Below are positions 18,688-27,318 of a stretch of 64,000 nt of DNA, in pieces. The notes under the pieces were generated by a model, which worked only from the letters and a program-made list of their open reading frames with translations, was not told the DNA's origin and ran no database searches. The stretch spans positions 1 to 64,000 of the forward strand of contig NZ_SFCC01000011.1 of the NCBI RefSeq assembly GCF_004214935.1, in the 5' to 3' direction. The stretch is from Amycolatopsis suaedae (GTDB lineage Bacteria > Actinomycetota > Actinomycetes > Mycobacteriales > Pseudonocardiaceae). Numbering within the stretch: the stretch's first letter is position 1; each line of letters opens with the position of its first letter. The translations under genes and the position numbers were made by a program.

Positions 18688-18713
18688 GTCGTTAACGTGC
18701 ACTTGTTAACGAC
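18688..18713. promoter_or_regulatory. 9-bp inverted repeat upstream of murR
   Basis: GTCGTTAAC (18688-18696) and GTTAACGAC (18705-18713) are perfect inverted arms with an 8-bp spacer. It lies in the 269-bp gap between murR and the AmiE-like gene. The symmetry and the AT-rich GTTAAC core look like a repressor site. Confidence 0.5.
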
Positions 18714-18823
18714 TCTGCAACTTGTTACCCCGGGTGAAGTTATCTGGGTGAGTTGGTACGAATGAGTAGTGATCGGATGACTAATAGTTGAAGATTCAGC
18801 CGCTGTCGGTTACAGCGAGTTCG

Positions 18824-20563
18824 TCACCGGCTACGCAGACGCCATCCTTCGGCCCGCAGAGCCTCCGGATCGCGTTCGGAGTCCAGGAGAGTGTTACGCC
18901 CTTCCCGGATTTTTATCGCGTCGACGATCATTCCGCGGCCGGTGTAGAGACGGTCGGTGGCGTAACGCCAGCGCACGTACAGCCGTTCGGTCGCGGGTAG
19001 TTCTGCCCGCACGCGCCACCACGCGCGATGCCCCGTGCCGGACAGTGCCGTCACCTCGCCGTCCGGCGCACCCCGACCGGACGCCCGCAGCGGCACCGGC
19101 TGCCACGCGACGCCGTCCGGGCTGGACTCCAGCACGAGGGTGTCGGTCGGCTCCGAGTCGGCGAACGCGGCGAACTCGACCCTGGCGGAGCGTCCACCGG
19201 TGGCGAGTGGCCCGCTGGTGAGCGTGGCGGCGCTGAGGTTGCCGATCTCGCTGAACCAGGCGTCGTGGCCCCGGGCGGGCCGGACGGCGAGCGCGCGGGC
19301 CAGGCCGTTGGCCCACACCTCCCGTGCCGGCTGGATGGTGCCCCAGTTGCGGCTCGGGTGGACCCGGTTGGTCAGCAGGATGGCGATCGAACGGGACTTC
19401 GGGTCGATCACCAGCGAGGTGCCGGTGTAGCCGGTGTGCCCCGCGCTGTCCGGTGAGGTCAGCCCGCCCATGTACCAGAGCTGGTCGAGTTCGAAGCCGA
19501 GGCCGTGGGAGTCGCCGGGGAACGCCTGGTTGTAGTTGGTCAGCATCTTCCGCACGGTGTCGGGCCGCAGGATCCGCGCCCCGCGGTAGCTGCCGCCGTT
19601 GAGGACTGCCTGGCCCAGCACCGACATGTCGGCAGCGGTGGAGAAGACCCCGGCGTGCCCGGCGACGCCGCCGAGCGACCACGCGTTCTCGTCGTGCACC
19701 TGACCGCGCACCATCCCGCGGTCCGGTACGGTCATGAACTCGGTGGCCGCGACGCGCGGCAGCTTCTCCTCGGGCGGGTTGTACCCGGTGTCGGACATCC
19801 GCAGCGGCTCGGTGATGCCGGTGCGGACCAGGACGTCCAGCGGCGACCCGGTCAGCCGCTCGGCCAGTACGCCGAGGGTGATGAGGTTGAGGTCGGAGTA
19901 CTCGTACGTGCTGCCCGGCACGTACTTGGGTTTGACGTCCATGACCGCCTTGATGCGCGCGGCCTTGTCGGGCCAGTCACGCCACAGGTACAGGAACGGT
20001 TCGAGCCCGGACGTGTGGGTCAGCAACTGCTGGACGGTGATCGGCTCCTTGCCGTTCACCCCGAACTCGGGCAGGTAGTCGCGGACCGGCTTGTCCAGGC
20101 GCACCTTGCCGCGCTCGACCAGCTGTAGCACGACGATCGAGGTGAACAGCTTGGACACCGACGCCATGTCGAAGATGGTGTCCTCGCGCATCGGCACCTG
20201 CCGCTCCGGCGGCAGCTCCGTCCCGGAGCCGTCGGCGTACCGGACGGCTCCGCCGACGACGTGGGTGTTGACCACGACGCCGTCGTGGATGTGCACGCCC
20301 ACCGCACCGGACAGCAGTGGGTGACCGGAGGCGCCCGGCCGGGTCCACGCGTCGATGCGCTGCTCGGCCACCAGCAGCGCGGCCGGATCGAGGCCGACGG
20401 ACTCCGGGCTGCCCGCACGCAGCACCGTGGACGCGGGCGCGAAGCCGGACCGGGGCCGGTCGAACCGCCCGGACGGTCCGCCCGCCGTCGCCGTGGGAAC
20501 GCTCACCACACCCAGTGTGACGGCCGCGACCGCGACCACTGCCGAAAGCCTGCCCAGCCGCAT
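18824..20563 (-). CDS. Secreted beta-lactamase-fold serine hydrolase, AmiE-like
   Basis: The 579-aa protein starts at the ATG at 20563 with GAGGTG upstream. It has a signal peptide (about residues 1-27), then a class-C beta-lactamase/DD-peptidase fold with the nucleophile motif SVSK at 135-138, the YSD of EYEYSDLN and HTGYTGTS as the third element. A C-terminal jelly-roll-like extension of about 130 residues follows. Its position after nagZ and namZ copies the order of Bacillus subtilis amiE (YbbE), which removes peptide from MurNAc, so a MurNAc-L-Ala amidase role is likely. Confidence 0.8.
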   Translation of the reverse strand: MRLGRLSAVVAVAAVTLGVVSVPTATAGGPSGRFDRPRSGFAPASTVLRAGSPESVGLDPAALLVAEQRIDAWTRPGASGHPLLSGAVGVHIHDGVVVNTHVVGGAVRYADGSGTELPPERQVPMREDTIFDMASVSKLFTSIVVLQLVERGKVRLDKPVRDYLPEFGVNGKEPITVQQLLTHTSGLEPFLYLWRDWPDKAARIKAVMDVKPKYVPGSTYEYSDLNLITLGVLAERLTGSPLDVLVRTGITEPLRMSDTGYNPPEEKLPRVAATEFMTVPDRGMVRGQVHDENAWSLGGVAGHAGVFSTAADMSVLGQAVLNGGSYRGARILRPDTVRKMLTNYNQAFPGDSHGLGFELDQLWYMGGLTSPDSAGHTGYTGTSLVIDPKSRSIAILLTNRVHPSRNWGTIQPAREVWANGLARALAVRPARGHDAWFSEIGNLSAATLTSGPLATGGRSARVEFAAFADSEPTDTLVLESSPDGVAWQPVPLRASGRGAPDGEVTALSGTGHRAWWRVRAELPATERLYVRWRYATDRLYTGRGMIVDAIKIREGRNTLLDSERDPEALRAEGWRLRSR

Positions 20564-20571
20564 GTCCCACC

Positions 20572-21825
20572 TCACCGGTAGATCAGGTATCCACGCCGTT
20601 TCCGGTCGAACCCGGCCAGCTCGTCCCGCCAGGCGCCAATGATCTCGTCGACACCCGCGCCTGCGTCGACCATCGTGCGCAGCCTGGCCGAGCCGGACAG
20701 CTTGTCGATGAAGTTGTCCGGCCGCCACGCGAAGACATCGGGGTACAGCCTGCGGGCGGTCACGATCATCGACACCGCGGTGCGGATGGCCTGGAACGAC
20801 TCGGGGTCGGTCACGGTCAGCTGCACGCCACCACAGGTCTTGCCGACGAACTTGCCGAACGTCGGCACGAAGTAGTTCTCGCGGAACCGCACGCCGGGAA
20901 GGCCCAGGGCGGTCAGCTCGTCCCGCCAGCGCCAGTCCATGCCCGGTGCGCCGATCACCTCGAACGGCCGCGTGGTGCCGCGGCCCTCGGACAGCACGGT
21001 GCCCTCGAACAGGCACGTGCCCGGGTAGACCGCCGCCGTGTCCGGGGTCGGCATGTTGGGGCTCGGCGGCGTCCAGTCCAGGCCGGTGCGATGGAACACC
21101 GTGTCGCGCCGCCAGCCGCGGACCTCGACCACGTCGAGCTTGTCGAGCCGGACGCCCTCGGCGGGAAGGAATTCCGCCGCGAAGAACCGGGCCAGCTCGC
21201 CGACGGTCATGCCGTGCTGCTGCACGATCGGCTTCCGCCCGACCCCTGAGGCGAACGCCGGGTCGAGCATCGGCCCGTACGCCCTGCCGCCGACCGGGTT
21301 CGGCCGGTCCAGCACGACGAACGCCGCGCCGACCTTCGCCGCGGCCACCATGGCCGTGTACATCGACCAGATGTAGGTGTAGAAGCGGGCACCGACGTCG
21401 GCGATGTCGAAGACGACCGTGTCGATTCCCGCCTTGGTGAACATGCCGGCGACCTTCGTCGCGTCGGCGCCGTAGGCGTCGTACACCGGGATGCCGGTGC
21501 GCGGGTCGGTGTAGTCGCCCTCCGACCCGCCTGCCTGCGCGCTGCCGCGGAAGCCGTGTTCGGGCCCGAACGCGGCCACCGGCCGCACGCCGGCCGCCAC
21601 CAGCGAGTCGACGACGTGCACCTGACCGGATATCACGCCGGTCGGGTTGGACAGCACGCCGAGTTTGCGGCCGGCGAGCGTCCGCCAGCCCTGCGCGGCC
21701 AGCAGGTCCGCACCCGGAGTCACCCGCCGGTGCTGGGCTTCCTGGGCCTGCGCCGAGCCGGTCAGTGTCGTCGCCGTTGCCGCGACCGCCCCTGCCGTCA
21801 GGAAGCCGCGGCGGTTCAGGCTCAC
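20572..21825 (-). CDS. namZ: Exo-beta-N-acetylmuramidase (DUF1343, NamZ)
   Basis: This 417-aa protein belongs to DUF1343, now known to include the B. subtilis exo-N-acetylmuramidase NamZ. It begins with a twin-arginine signal (NRRGFLTAGAVAA), so export through Tat is expected. Diagnostic segments are GPEHGFRG, DIADVGARFYTY, LDRPNPVGG, and VLSEGRGTTRPFE. It should release MurNAc from the non-reducing end of peptidoglycan fragments after NagZ has removed GlcNAc. The GTG start overlaps the nagZ stop. Confidence 0.9.
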   Translation of the reverse strand: MSLNRRGFLTAGAVAATATTLTGSAQAQEAQHRRVTPGADLLAAQGWRTLAGRKLGVLSNPTGVISGQVHVVDSLVAAGVRPVAAFGPEHGFRGSAQAGGSEGDYTDPRTGIPVYDAYGADATKVAGMFTKAGIDTVVFDIADVGARFYTYIWSMYTAMVAAAKVGAAFVVLDRPNPVGGRAYGPMLDPAFASGVGRKPIVQQHGMTVGELARFFAAEFLPAEGVRLDKLDVVEVRGWRRDTVFHRTGLDWTPPSPNMPTPDTAAVYPGTCLFEGTVLSEGRGTTRPFEVIGAPGMDWRWRDELTALGLPGVRFRENYFVPTFGKFVGKTCGGVQLTVTDPESFQAIRTAVSMIVTARRLYPDVFAWRPDNFIDKLSGSARLRTMVDAGAGVDEIIGAWRDELAGFDRKRRGYLIYR

Positions 21826-23675
21826 CAGGACAACCCGTGGCCGAAGGGGTACAGGATCTTCGTCGGCTCGCCCGCGACCGGGACGTTCACCGGCAGCTTG
21901 CCCTGCGGTGCGATCTCCCCACGCAGCACCTTGGCCAGCGACGTCATGGTGACCGCGCGCCAGTCGTAGGTGACCAGCCAGGTCGGCGCGGCGGTGACGG
22001 CCCCCGGGTCGTACGGCTCCTGCACGCCGACCGCCACGACCGGCTTGCCGGTGTTCAGCAGCGCCTGGAGCAGGTTGCGCTGGGAGGCACTGGCCGGCAG
22101 GCCGCTGGTGAGGACCACGACGACGTCGGCCGAGCCCGCGGCTGCGACCGCCTTCGCGATCTGGTCGGCGTTCGGCGCGGTGCCGGTGGGCAGCGCGGTG
22201 GCCTTCGAACCGAGTGCCTTGGCCAGCGCCGGTACCGGCGCCGCCGGGTAGCCGGGGTACTCGGGACGGTCCCAGCCGGTCACCAGCACCGAAGGAGAAC
22301 CCTTGAGCGGCAACGACTTCTTGTCGTCACGCAGCAACGTCACGGTGCGGTCGGTGATCTGCTGGACGGCCGCCCGGTTGGCCTGCGTGCCGACCTTGCG
22401 CGATACGGCCCGCTCGTCCACCAGCGGCTTGGCGAGGATGCCCCGCTTGAGCTTCAGCTTCAGGATGCGGATGACGCTCTCGTTGATGCGGTCCTCGGTG
22501 AGCCTGCCGCTGGCGACGGCGTCGAGCACGCCCCGCATGGCCACCTGGAGGTTCGGCGGCATCAGCATCTGGTCGACACCGGCCTCCAGCGCGCGTACCG
22601 GAATCTCGGCGTCGGGGTACATGTCCCGGACGCCCTTCATCTGCAGCGAGTCGGTGACCACCACACCGCGGTAGCCCAGCTCACCGCGCAGCAGGCCGCT
22701 CATGATCGGCTTGGACAACGTCGCCGGGTCGCCGGAGGGGTCGAGGCTCGGGACGCTGATGTGTGCGGTCATGACCGAGTCCGCCCCGGCCTTGATGGCG
22801 GCCTGGAACGGCGGGAGGTCGATCGCGCGCCACTGCGCCTCGGTGCGCTCGATCACCGGCAGTCCGTGGTGGCTGTCGTCCTTGGTGTCGCCGTGCCCGG
22901 GGAAGTGCTTCGCCGACGTGGAGACGGTTTCGGTCGCCCGGCCGCCGCGCTGGTAGCCGTCGACCGAGGCGGCCACCATCTCACTGGCCAGTGCCGGGTC
23001 GGCGGAGAACGAGCGGGAGCCGATGATCGGGTTGACCGGGTTGGAGTTGACGTCCGCCGACGGCGCGAAGTTCTGGGCGATGCCCATGGCACGCAGTTCC
23101 CTGCCGTTGATGGCGGAGAGCTGCTCGGCGTCGGCCGTCCGCCTGCCCGCGCCGATGGCCATCATGCTCGGGTACTCGGTGGCCTGGTCGGCGATGCGGG
23201 TGACCCGGCCGCCCTCCTGGTCCACCGAGATGATCAGCGGAATGTGCGGTGCGGTGCCGAGTGCCGCGCGCTGCAGGCCGTTGGACAGCCGTGCCACCTG
23301 CTGCGGGTTGTCGACGTTGTCGATCTGCGGGTTGTTGAAGTAGATGACGCCGCCGACGTGGTAGCGCTTGACGACCTCGGCCGGTGTGCCGACGCCGTAG
23401 CGGGCCTGGTTGGCCGGGTGGACCTCGTCGGCCGACTTGCCGGAGACGTCGGCGACGAACAGCTGGCCCACCTTCTGCTCCAGGGTGAGCCCGCGCATCG
23501 CGCGTTCGGCGAGCGCGGTGGTGTCCGCCGTCGTCTCCTCCTGCTGCGCGGTCATCGCGGTGGCAGGGGTCGCCGCGGTCGCACCGACCCCGGTCGCGGC
23601 CAGCAGGGCGGTGAGGGACACGGCGAGCGCACTGTTCCTCCGTGATCGTCGACGGACCGGTGGGTGTGTGCTCAC
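21822..23675 (-). CDS. nagZ: Secreted beta-N-acetylglucosaminidase, GH3
   Basis: The 617-aa enzyme has a signal peptide, a GH3 barrel and a C-terminal alpha/beta domain. The NagZ-type Asp/His loop KHFPGHGDTKDDSHH lies at 256-270 and the nucleophile Asp342 in VVVTDSLQM. It removes terminal GlcNAc from peptidoglycan fragments outside the cell. The GTG start has GGGAGG upstream. It is the first gene of the nagZ-namZ-amiE operon and is preceded by a 14-bp palindrome. Confidence 0.95.
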   Translation of the reverse strand: MSTHPPVRRRSRRNSALAVSLTALLAATGVGATAATPATAMTAQQEETTADTTALAERAMRGLTLEQKVGQLFVADVSGKSADEVHPANQARYGVGTPAEVVKRYHVGGVIYFNNPQIDNVDNPQQVARLSNGLQRAALGTAPHIPLIISVDQEGGRVTRIADQATEYPSMMAIGAGRRTADAEQLSAINGRELRAMGIAQNFAPSADVNSNPVNPIIGSRSFSADPALASEMVAASVDGYQRGGRATETVSTSAKHFPGHGDTKDDSHHGLPVIERTEAQWRAIDLPPFQAAIKAGADSVMTAHISVPSLDPSGDPATLSKPIMSGLLRGELGYRGVVVTDSLQMKGVRDMYPDAEIPVRALEAGVDQMLMPPNLQVAMRGVLDAVASGRLTEDRINESVIRILKLKLKRGILAKPLVDERAVSRKVGTQANRAAVQQITDRTVTLLRDDKKSLPLKGSPSVLVTGWDRPEYPGYPAAPVPALAKALGSKATALPTGTAPNADQIAKAVAAAGSADVVVVLTSGLPASASQRNLLQALLNTGKPVVAVGVQEPYDPGAVTAAPTWLVTYDWRAVTMTSLAKVLRGEIAPQGKLPVNVPVAGEPTKILYPFGHGLSW

Positions 23676-23746
23676 AGCGACCTCCCTGTTGCTGCTCGGA
23701 CATGGGGAAACATTTCACGCGAATCGTCCGGCACCGGGAAGCTACT

Positions 23747-23760
23747 CACCGAGTTCGGTG
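23747..23760. promoter_or_regulatory. 14-bp palindrome upstream of nagZ
   Basis: CACCGA-GT-TCGGTG is a perfect palindrome about 72-85 bp upstream of the nagZ start. It is followed by GGTC-aac-GACC. It may be an operator for the recycling operon or part of the terminator of the neighbouring MFS gene. Confidence 0.4.
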
Positions 23761-23801
23761 GGGTCAACGACCCACTGTGCCTTTCGGAGTACTGATCGCG
23801 A

Positions 23802-24986
23802 TCACGGTTCGATTGCGTCACGTTCGGCCTCGTCCATCCGGCGGTCGGTGACGATCCGCATAGCCGCCAGCTGGGCCAACAGCACCAGTGCGCCCGCCAC
23901 GAAGACCACCCGTACCCCGGCGAACTGGGCCAGTAGTCCGCCGATGGCCGCCCCCAGCGGCATCGTGCCCCACGCGACCAGCCGGTAGGCGCTGCTGAGG
24001 CGGCCGAGCAGCCGGTCGGGTGTGACCCGTTGCCGAAGCGACACCGTGATCACGTTCCACACCATGATGCCCGCTCCGCCGACGAAAAGCGCTGATCCGA
24101 CCGCGAGGTGGCCGTTCGTGAACGCCGGCACGCCGACCATGGCGGTCGCGCAGAGGATGGTCAGCACCAATGAGCGGGCCCGGCCGATCCGGCGCTCCAG
24201 GAATCCGGCCGCGAACGAGCCCGCGACGCTTCCCGCGGCCGTGCACGCCATCAGCAGTCCGTAGGCCTGCTCGCTCAGACCCATGGGGCCGACGGCGTAC
24301 AGGACGAAGACGCCGAACACGGCACTGGTGACCAGGTTGATGGCTCCCACCATCACGGCGAGCGTGCGCAGTAGCCGGTTGCGCCACAGGAACCGCAGGC
24401 CTTCGGCGATGTCGGCGCGAAGGGTCGTCCGAGTGGCCCGTTCGACCCGGAACCGGCCGCGGACGAGCAGCAGCGCGCCCAGCGCGAGGAACCACAGTCC
24501 CGCCGGCGTGGCGAACGCCAGCGTGCTACCCGCCGCCACCAGCACGCCCGCGATCGGCGGACCGGCGAACTCGTTGGCGGTGAACTCGACGGCGAAGAGC
24601 CTGCCGTTGGCGCGCGAAAGGTCCGTTCGCGGCACCACCTGCGGCAGGATCGACTGCGCCGCAGTGTCGTGGATCGTCTCGGCCGTGCCGATGGCGAACG
24701 CCACGGCGTACAGCAGCCAGATCGAGCCGGCACCGAACGCCAGGCAGCCGATCGCGGTGGCACGCACTGCGTTGGCGCCGATCATGGCCAGGCGGCGGTC
24801 CAACCGGTCGGCCAGCGCTCCCGCCGGGAGTGCGAACAGCAGCCACGGCACCGTGACCGCGAACGCAAGTCCGGCGATCAGCGCCGGCGAGTGGGTGAAC
24901 TGCACGGCGACCAGCGGCAGCGACACCTTGACCAGCCCGTCCGCCAGGTTGGACAGACCAGATGCCGTCAGCAGCCGCCAGAACAT
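23802..24986 (-). CDS. MFS transporter of the macrolide-efflux type
   Basis: I use the ATG at 24986, giving 394 aa that start MFWRLLTASGLSNLADG, the usual beginning of this exporter class. Twelve hydrophobic segments, the loop ALADRLDRRLAM after TM2 and the MFS_3-like organisation are visible. In-frame ATGs at 25004 and 25022 coincide with the operator repeats and lack ribosome-binding sites, so I read them as regulatory DNA. It is divergent from the ArsR gene, which probably represses it. Substrate unknown; drug export is likely. Confidence 0.85.
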   Translation of the reverse strand: MFWRLLTASGLSNLADGLVKVSLPLVAVQFTHSPALIAGLAFAVTVPWLLFALPAGALADRLDRRLAMIGANAVRATAIGCLAFGAGSIWLLYAVAFAIGTAETIHDTAAQSILPQVVPRTDLSRANGRLFAVEFTANEFAGPPIAGVLVAAGSTLAFATPAGLWFLALGALLLVRGRFRVERATRTTLRADIAEGLRFLWRNRLLRTLAVMVGAINLVTSAVFGVFVLYAVGPMGLSEQAYGLLMACTAAGSVAGSFAAGFLERRIGRARSLVLTILCATAMVGVPAFTNGHLAVGSALFVGGAGIMVWNVITVSLRQRVTPDRLLGRLSSAYRLVAWGTMPLGAAIGGLLAQFAGVRVVFVAGALVLLAQLAAMRIVTDRRMDEAERDAIEP

Positions 24987-25030
24987 TGATGGAGTTTCAC
25001 CCATCGATGGAGAAAAGTCCATCGATTGGA
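24984..25030. promoter_or_regulatory. Triple 18-bp-spaced operator between MFS and ArsR genes
   Basis: CATTGATGGA (24984), CATCGATGGA (25002) and CATCGATTGGA (25020) recur at exact 18-bp intervals with unrelated 8-bp spacers. They cover the divergent promoters: the -35 of arsR overlaps the third copy. This fits cooperative binding by the adjacent ArsR protein. Confidence 0.6.
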
Positions 25031-25055
25031 AGGCTCTGCATGGGCGGACTACGGT
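25026..25055 (+). promoter_or_regulatory. Leaderless arsR promoter
   Basis: TTGGAA (25026-25031) and TACGGT (25050-25055) are separated by 18 bp. The -10 ends six bases before the GTG start. Confidence 0.5.
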
Positions 25056-25061
25056 GGTTCC

Positions 25062-25580
25062 GTGCGGGAACGACGTGAGGTGACACCGCGGGAGGCCAAG
25101 GCGGTCGCGCATCCGCTGCGGGTACGCATCCTGCGCCTGTGCGGCCAGCAGGAGCTGACGAACAAGCAGCTGGCCGACCGTCTCGGGCGGGACCCCGGCA
25201 CGGTGCTCTACCACGTGCGTCAGCTGCTGGACGTGGGCTTCCTCGAACCGGCGCCGGTACGGACCGGCGACAGCGGGGCGCTGGAGAAGCCGTACCGCTC
25301 GACCGGGCAGACCTGGTGGCTGTCCATGCCGGCCACCGAGCTGGAAGCGGGCGCGGCCGGCGCGCCCATCGAGGCGTTCACCGAGGAACTGCGGGAGGCG
25401 GGTTCGGAATCGGTACAGGCCTACGCGCGGTTCCTACTGCACCTCTCCGCGGACGAGGTCGCCGAGCTGGACCGCCGCATCTGCGCGGTCATCGACGAGT
25501 ACATGGAGACCGAACACGAACGGGCCGACCGGCCCGCGGTCAGCGGACTGGTGGTCCTGCACCATCCGTCCGTGTCGTGA
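25062..25580 (+). CDS. ArsR-family winged-helix regulator
   Basis: From the GTG at 25062 this is 172 aa. The N-terminal winged helix is clear: AVAHPLRVRILRLCGQ, then NKQLADRLGRDPGTVLYHVRQLLDVGFLEP. It is followed by a helical C-terminal half without the cysteine metal sites of ArsR/SmtB, so the ligand is probably organic. The gene is divergent from an MFS exporter and shares the triple operator with it. A hairpin terminator follows the stop. Confidence 0.88.
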   Translation: MRERREVTPREAKAVAHPLRVRILRLCGQQELTNKQLADRLGRDPGTVLYHVRQLLDVGFLEPAPVRTGDSGALEKPYRSTGQTWWLSMPATELEAGAAGAPIEAFTEELREAGSESVQAYARFLLHLSADEVAELDRRICAVIDEYMETEHERADRPAVSGLVVLHHPSVS

Positions 25581-25589
25581 ACGTGCTGC

Positions 25590-25615
25590 GGGGCGGTGCC
25601 CGAAGGCACCGCCCC
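25590..25615. terminator. Hairpin terminator after arsR
   Basis: GGGGCGGTGCC and GGCACCGCCCC enclose a CGAA tetraloop, ten bases after the arsR stop. Confidence 0.85.
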
Positions 25616-25620
25616 GCCCG

Positions 25621-25988
25621 CGCGGACTGCTCAGGTGACCAAGCGTGCAACTCCAGTCGTACCTACCTGGACTCGGCGTCCGGCGTCCCGGTACGCAGTC
25701 CCTAGACGACAAGCCTCCCGCGGCGTGCTGCGCGTGGGTGCCCGGAGTCCGCGCACGGAGATCTCTCGGGGTGGATGGAGTCTTCTCTTCGACTCCTCCC
25801 TGGCCGACAAGATGTCCGCACTAACTTTCTACCTAGTGACGGCCGTCACTTCAAGGGCGCGGATGGGTGCACCGGTACAGAGGCTCCATGTAGTGACGGA
25901 CCTGGCCCAATCGACCACCCACAGTCTCGGGACCAGCGGTTTTACCGCTTCGGGTACCGCCATGTGAGTGGGGAAGCCAGGCGTCCGC
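25621..25988. other. Gene-free stretch with a perfect 16-bp palindrome
   Basis: I see no convincing ORF here on either strand. The one notable feature is AGTGACGGCCGTCACT at 25835-25850, a perfect 16-bp palindrome. A partial second copy (AGTGACGGAC) lies near 25893. The region lies between the ends of arsR and the HAD gene, so an operator would have no obvious target. Confidence 0.5.
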
Positions 25989-26798
25989 TCAGGCCCGGCT
26001 ACTCCGCGCACGCTTGCGGCGGGCAAGGCCGTACAACGTGGCGCCCGCCGCCACGGCGCCGACGCCGATGCCGACCGCGAGGGTCGACGGGCTCGACAGC
26101 CGGCTGCGCAGCGAGACCGGGTTGCTGAACGCCAGCACGTCCCAGCCACGTTCCCCGGCCAGCTTCCGCAGTGCCTTGTCCGGGTTCACCGCGTGGGGGT
26201 GGCCGACGACCTCCAGCAGCGGGATGTCGGTGCTCGAGTCGGTGTAGGCGTGGCAGGCGGCGAGGTCGTAACCGTGCTCGGCAGCCAGCTTCTTGGCCGC
26301 GGTGGCCTTGTGCTCGCCGTAGCAGTAGAAGTCGACGTTGCCGGAGTACCGGCCGTCGACGACCTCCATCCGGGTGCTGACGCTGCGGGTCGCGCCGAGC
26401 ATCTCGGCGACCGGCTCGACGACCTCCGCTCCGGTGGCCGAAAGGACCACCACGTCGTGTCCGTTCGCCTTGTGCTCGGCGATCAGCTCGGCCGCCTCGG
26501 CGTAGACGAGCGGATCGACGACGTCATGCAGCGTTTCGGTGACGATGGCCCGGACCTCCGCGACGTCCCAGCCCGCACACAGCGCGGAGACCTGCGCCCG
26601 TACCCGTTCGGTCTTGTTGGCGTCGGCGCCGGCCAGTGAGAAGACCAGTTGCGCGTAGGCGCTCTTCAGCGCGGCACGCCGGTTGATCAGGCCGCGGCGC
26701 AGCAGCGGCTTGCTGAACGCCAGCGCGCTGGACGACGCGATGATCGTCTTGTCGAGGTCGAAGAAAGCGGCCACGCGGGGCGGGCTGGAGGCGATCAC
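25989..26798 (-). CDS. HAD-IB family phosphatase, membrane-anchored (SerB-like)
   Basis: This 269-aa haloacid-dehalogenase phosphatase has motif I FFDLDKTI (Asp14 and Asp16), motif II VLSATG, and the motif III/IV region HAYTDSSTDIPLLE. The C-terminus has a hydrophobic segment (LAVGIGVGAVAAGATLYGLA) and a basic tail, a likely membrane anchor. It corresponds in position to Rv3661, next to ssd and the tad genes. HAD-IB members hydrolyse phosphoserine or glycerophospholipids; the substrate here is open. The GTG start is leaderless, with TAAGCT at 26806-26811. Confidence 0.85.
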   Translation of the reverse strand: MIASSPPRVAAFFDLDKTIIASSSALAFSKPLLRRGLINRRAALKSAYAQLVFSLAGADANKTERVRAQVSALCAGWDVAEVRAIVTETLHDVVDPLVYAEAAELIAEHKANGHDVVVLSATGAEVVEPVAEMLGATRSVSTRMEVVDGRYSGNVDFYCYGEHKATAAKKLAAEHGYDLAACHAYTDSSTDIPLLEVVGHPHAVNPDKALRKLAGERGWDVLAFSNPVSLRSRLSSPSTLAVGIGVGAVAAGATLYGLARRKRARSSRA

Positions 26799-26805
26799 GG
26801 TGTCC

Positions 26806-26811
26806 AGCTTA
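26806..26811 (-). promoter_or_regulatory. Leaderless -10 of the HAD phosphatase gene
   Basis: TAAGCT on the reverse strand ends seven bases before the GTG start. It overlaps the gap to the upstream SRPBCC gene. Confidence 0.45.
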
Positions 26812-26823
26812 GGAGAATCGCGG

Positions 26824-27282
26824 CTACGGCTTCTCCAGGTAGCGCTTGGCTCCCTCGACCTCGCGTTCGACGTCCGGTGGCAGCCTCCGCCGCAGGATCG
26901 GCTCGACCAGCCAGCGGATCGCCGGGTGGAACCCGAGCGAGATGGTCCTGGTCAGCCGGGTCCCGTCGTCGACCGGCTCGCAGACGAAGCTGGCTGAGAA
27001 GGTGGAAACCTTGTGGTTGAGCCGGTTTCGCGGCGGTGGAGCCAGTGCGATGTCGATGCGTTCGCCCGGCGTGAGTTGCATCCGGGAGATCACCTTCGGG
27101 CCTGCCGGCAGGCCCGGCAGGCGTGACCGGAAGCGGAACTCGGTCACGTCGCCGTCCTGGCGGACCCAGTCGATCGGGCCGATCTTGTCGTCGACCTCGG
27201 TGTAGCGGTGGACGTCCAGTACGAAGGCGAGCAGTTCCTCCGGCGTGCACCGGATGGTCCGCTCCACGGTCACGCTCAACAT
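26824..27282 (-). CDS. SRPBCC-fold (polyketide cyclase/START-like) protein
   Basis: From the ATG at 27282 this is 152 aa. The N-terminal strand VTVERTIRCTPEELLAFVLDVHRYTEVDD is the usual opening of SRPBCC proteins (only its first residues matter here). The central beta sheet and the final long helix (DVEREVEGAKRYLEKP) complete the fold. Such proteins bind hydrophobic ligands. It may be cotranscribed with the HAD phosphatase. A good leaderless promoter precedes it. Confidence 0.8.
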   Translation of the reverse strand: MLSVTVERTIRCTPEELLAFVLDVHRYTEVDDKIGPIDWVRQDGDVTEFRFRSRLPGLPAGPKVISRMQLTPGERIDIALAPPPRNRLNHKVSTFSASFVCEPVDDGTRLTRTISLGFHPAIRWLVEPILRRRLPPDVEREVEGAKRYLEKP

Positions 27283-27288
27283 AGTGAG

Positions 27289-27318
27289 AGAGTACTCCCT
27301 TACGTTCCGTCCTGTCCA
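27289..27318 (-). promoter_or_regulatory. Leaderless promoter of the SRPBCC gene
   Basis: On the reverse strand TGGACA (27313-27318) and TACTCT (27289-27294) are 18 bp apart. The -10 ends six bases before the ATG. The palindrome GAGTACTC overlaps the -10 and occurs again at 27478. Confidence 0.6.
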
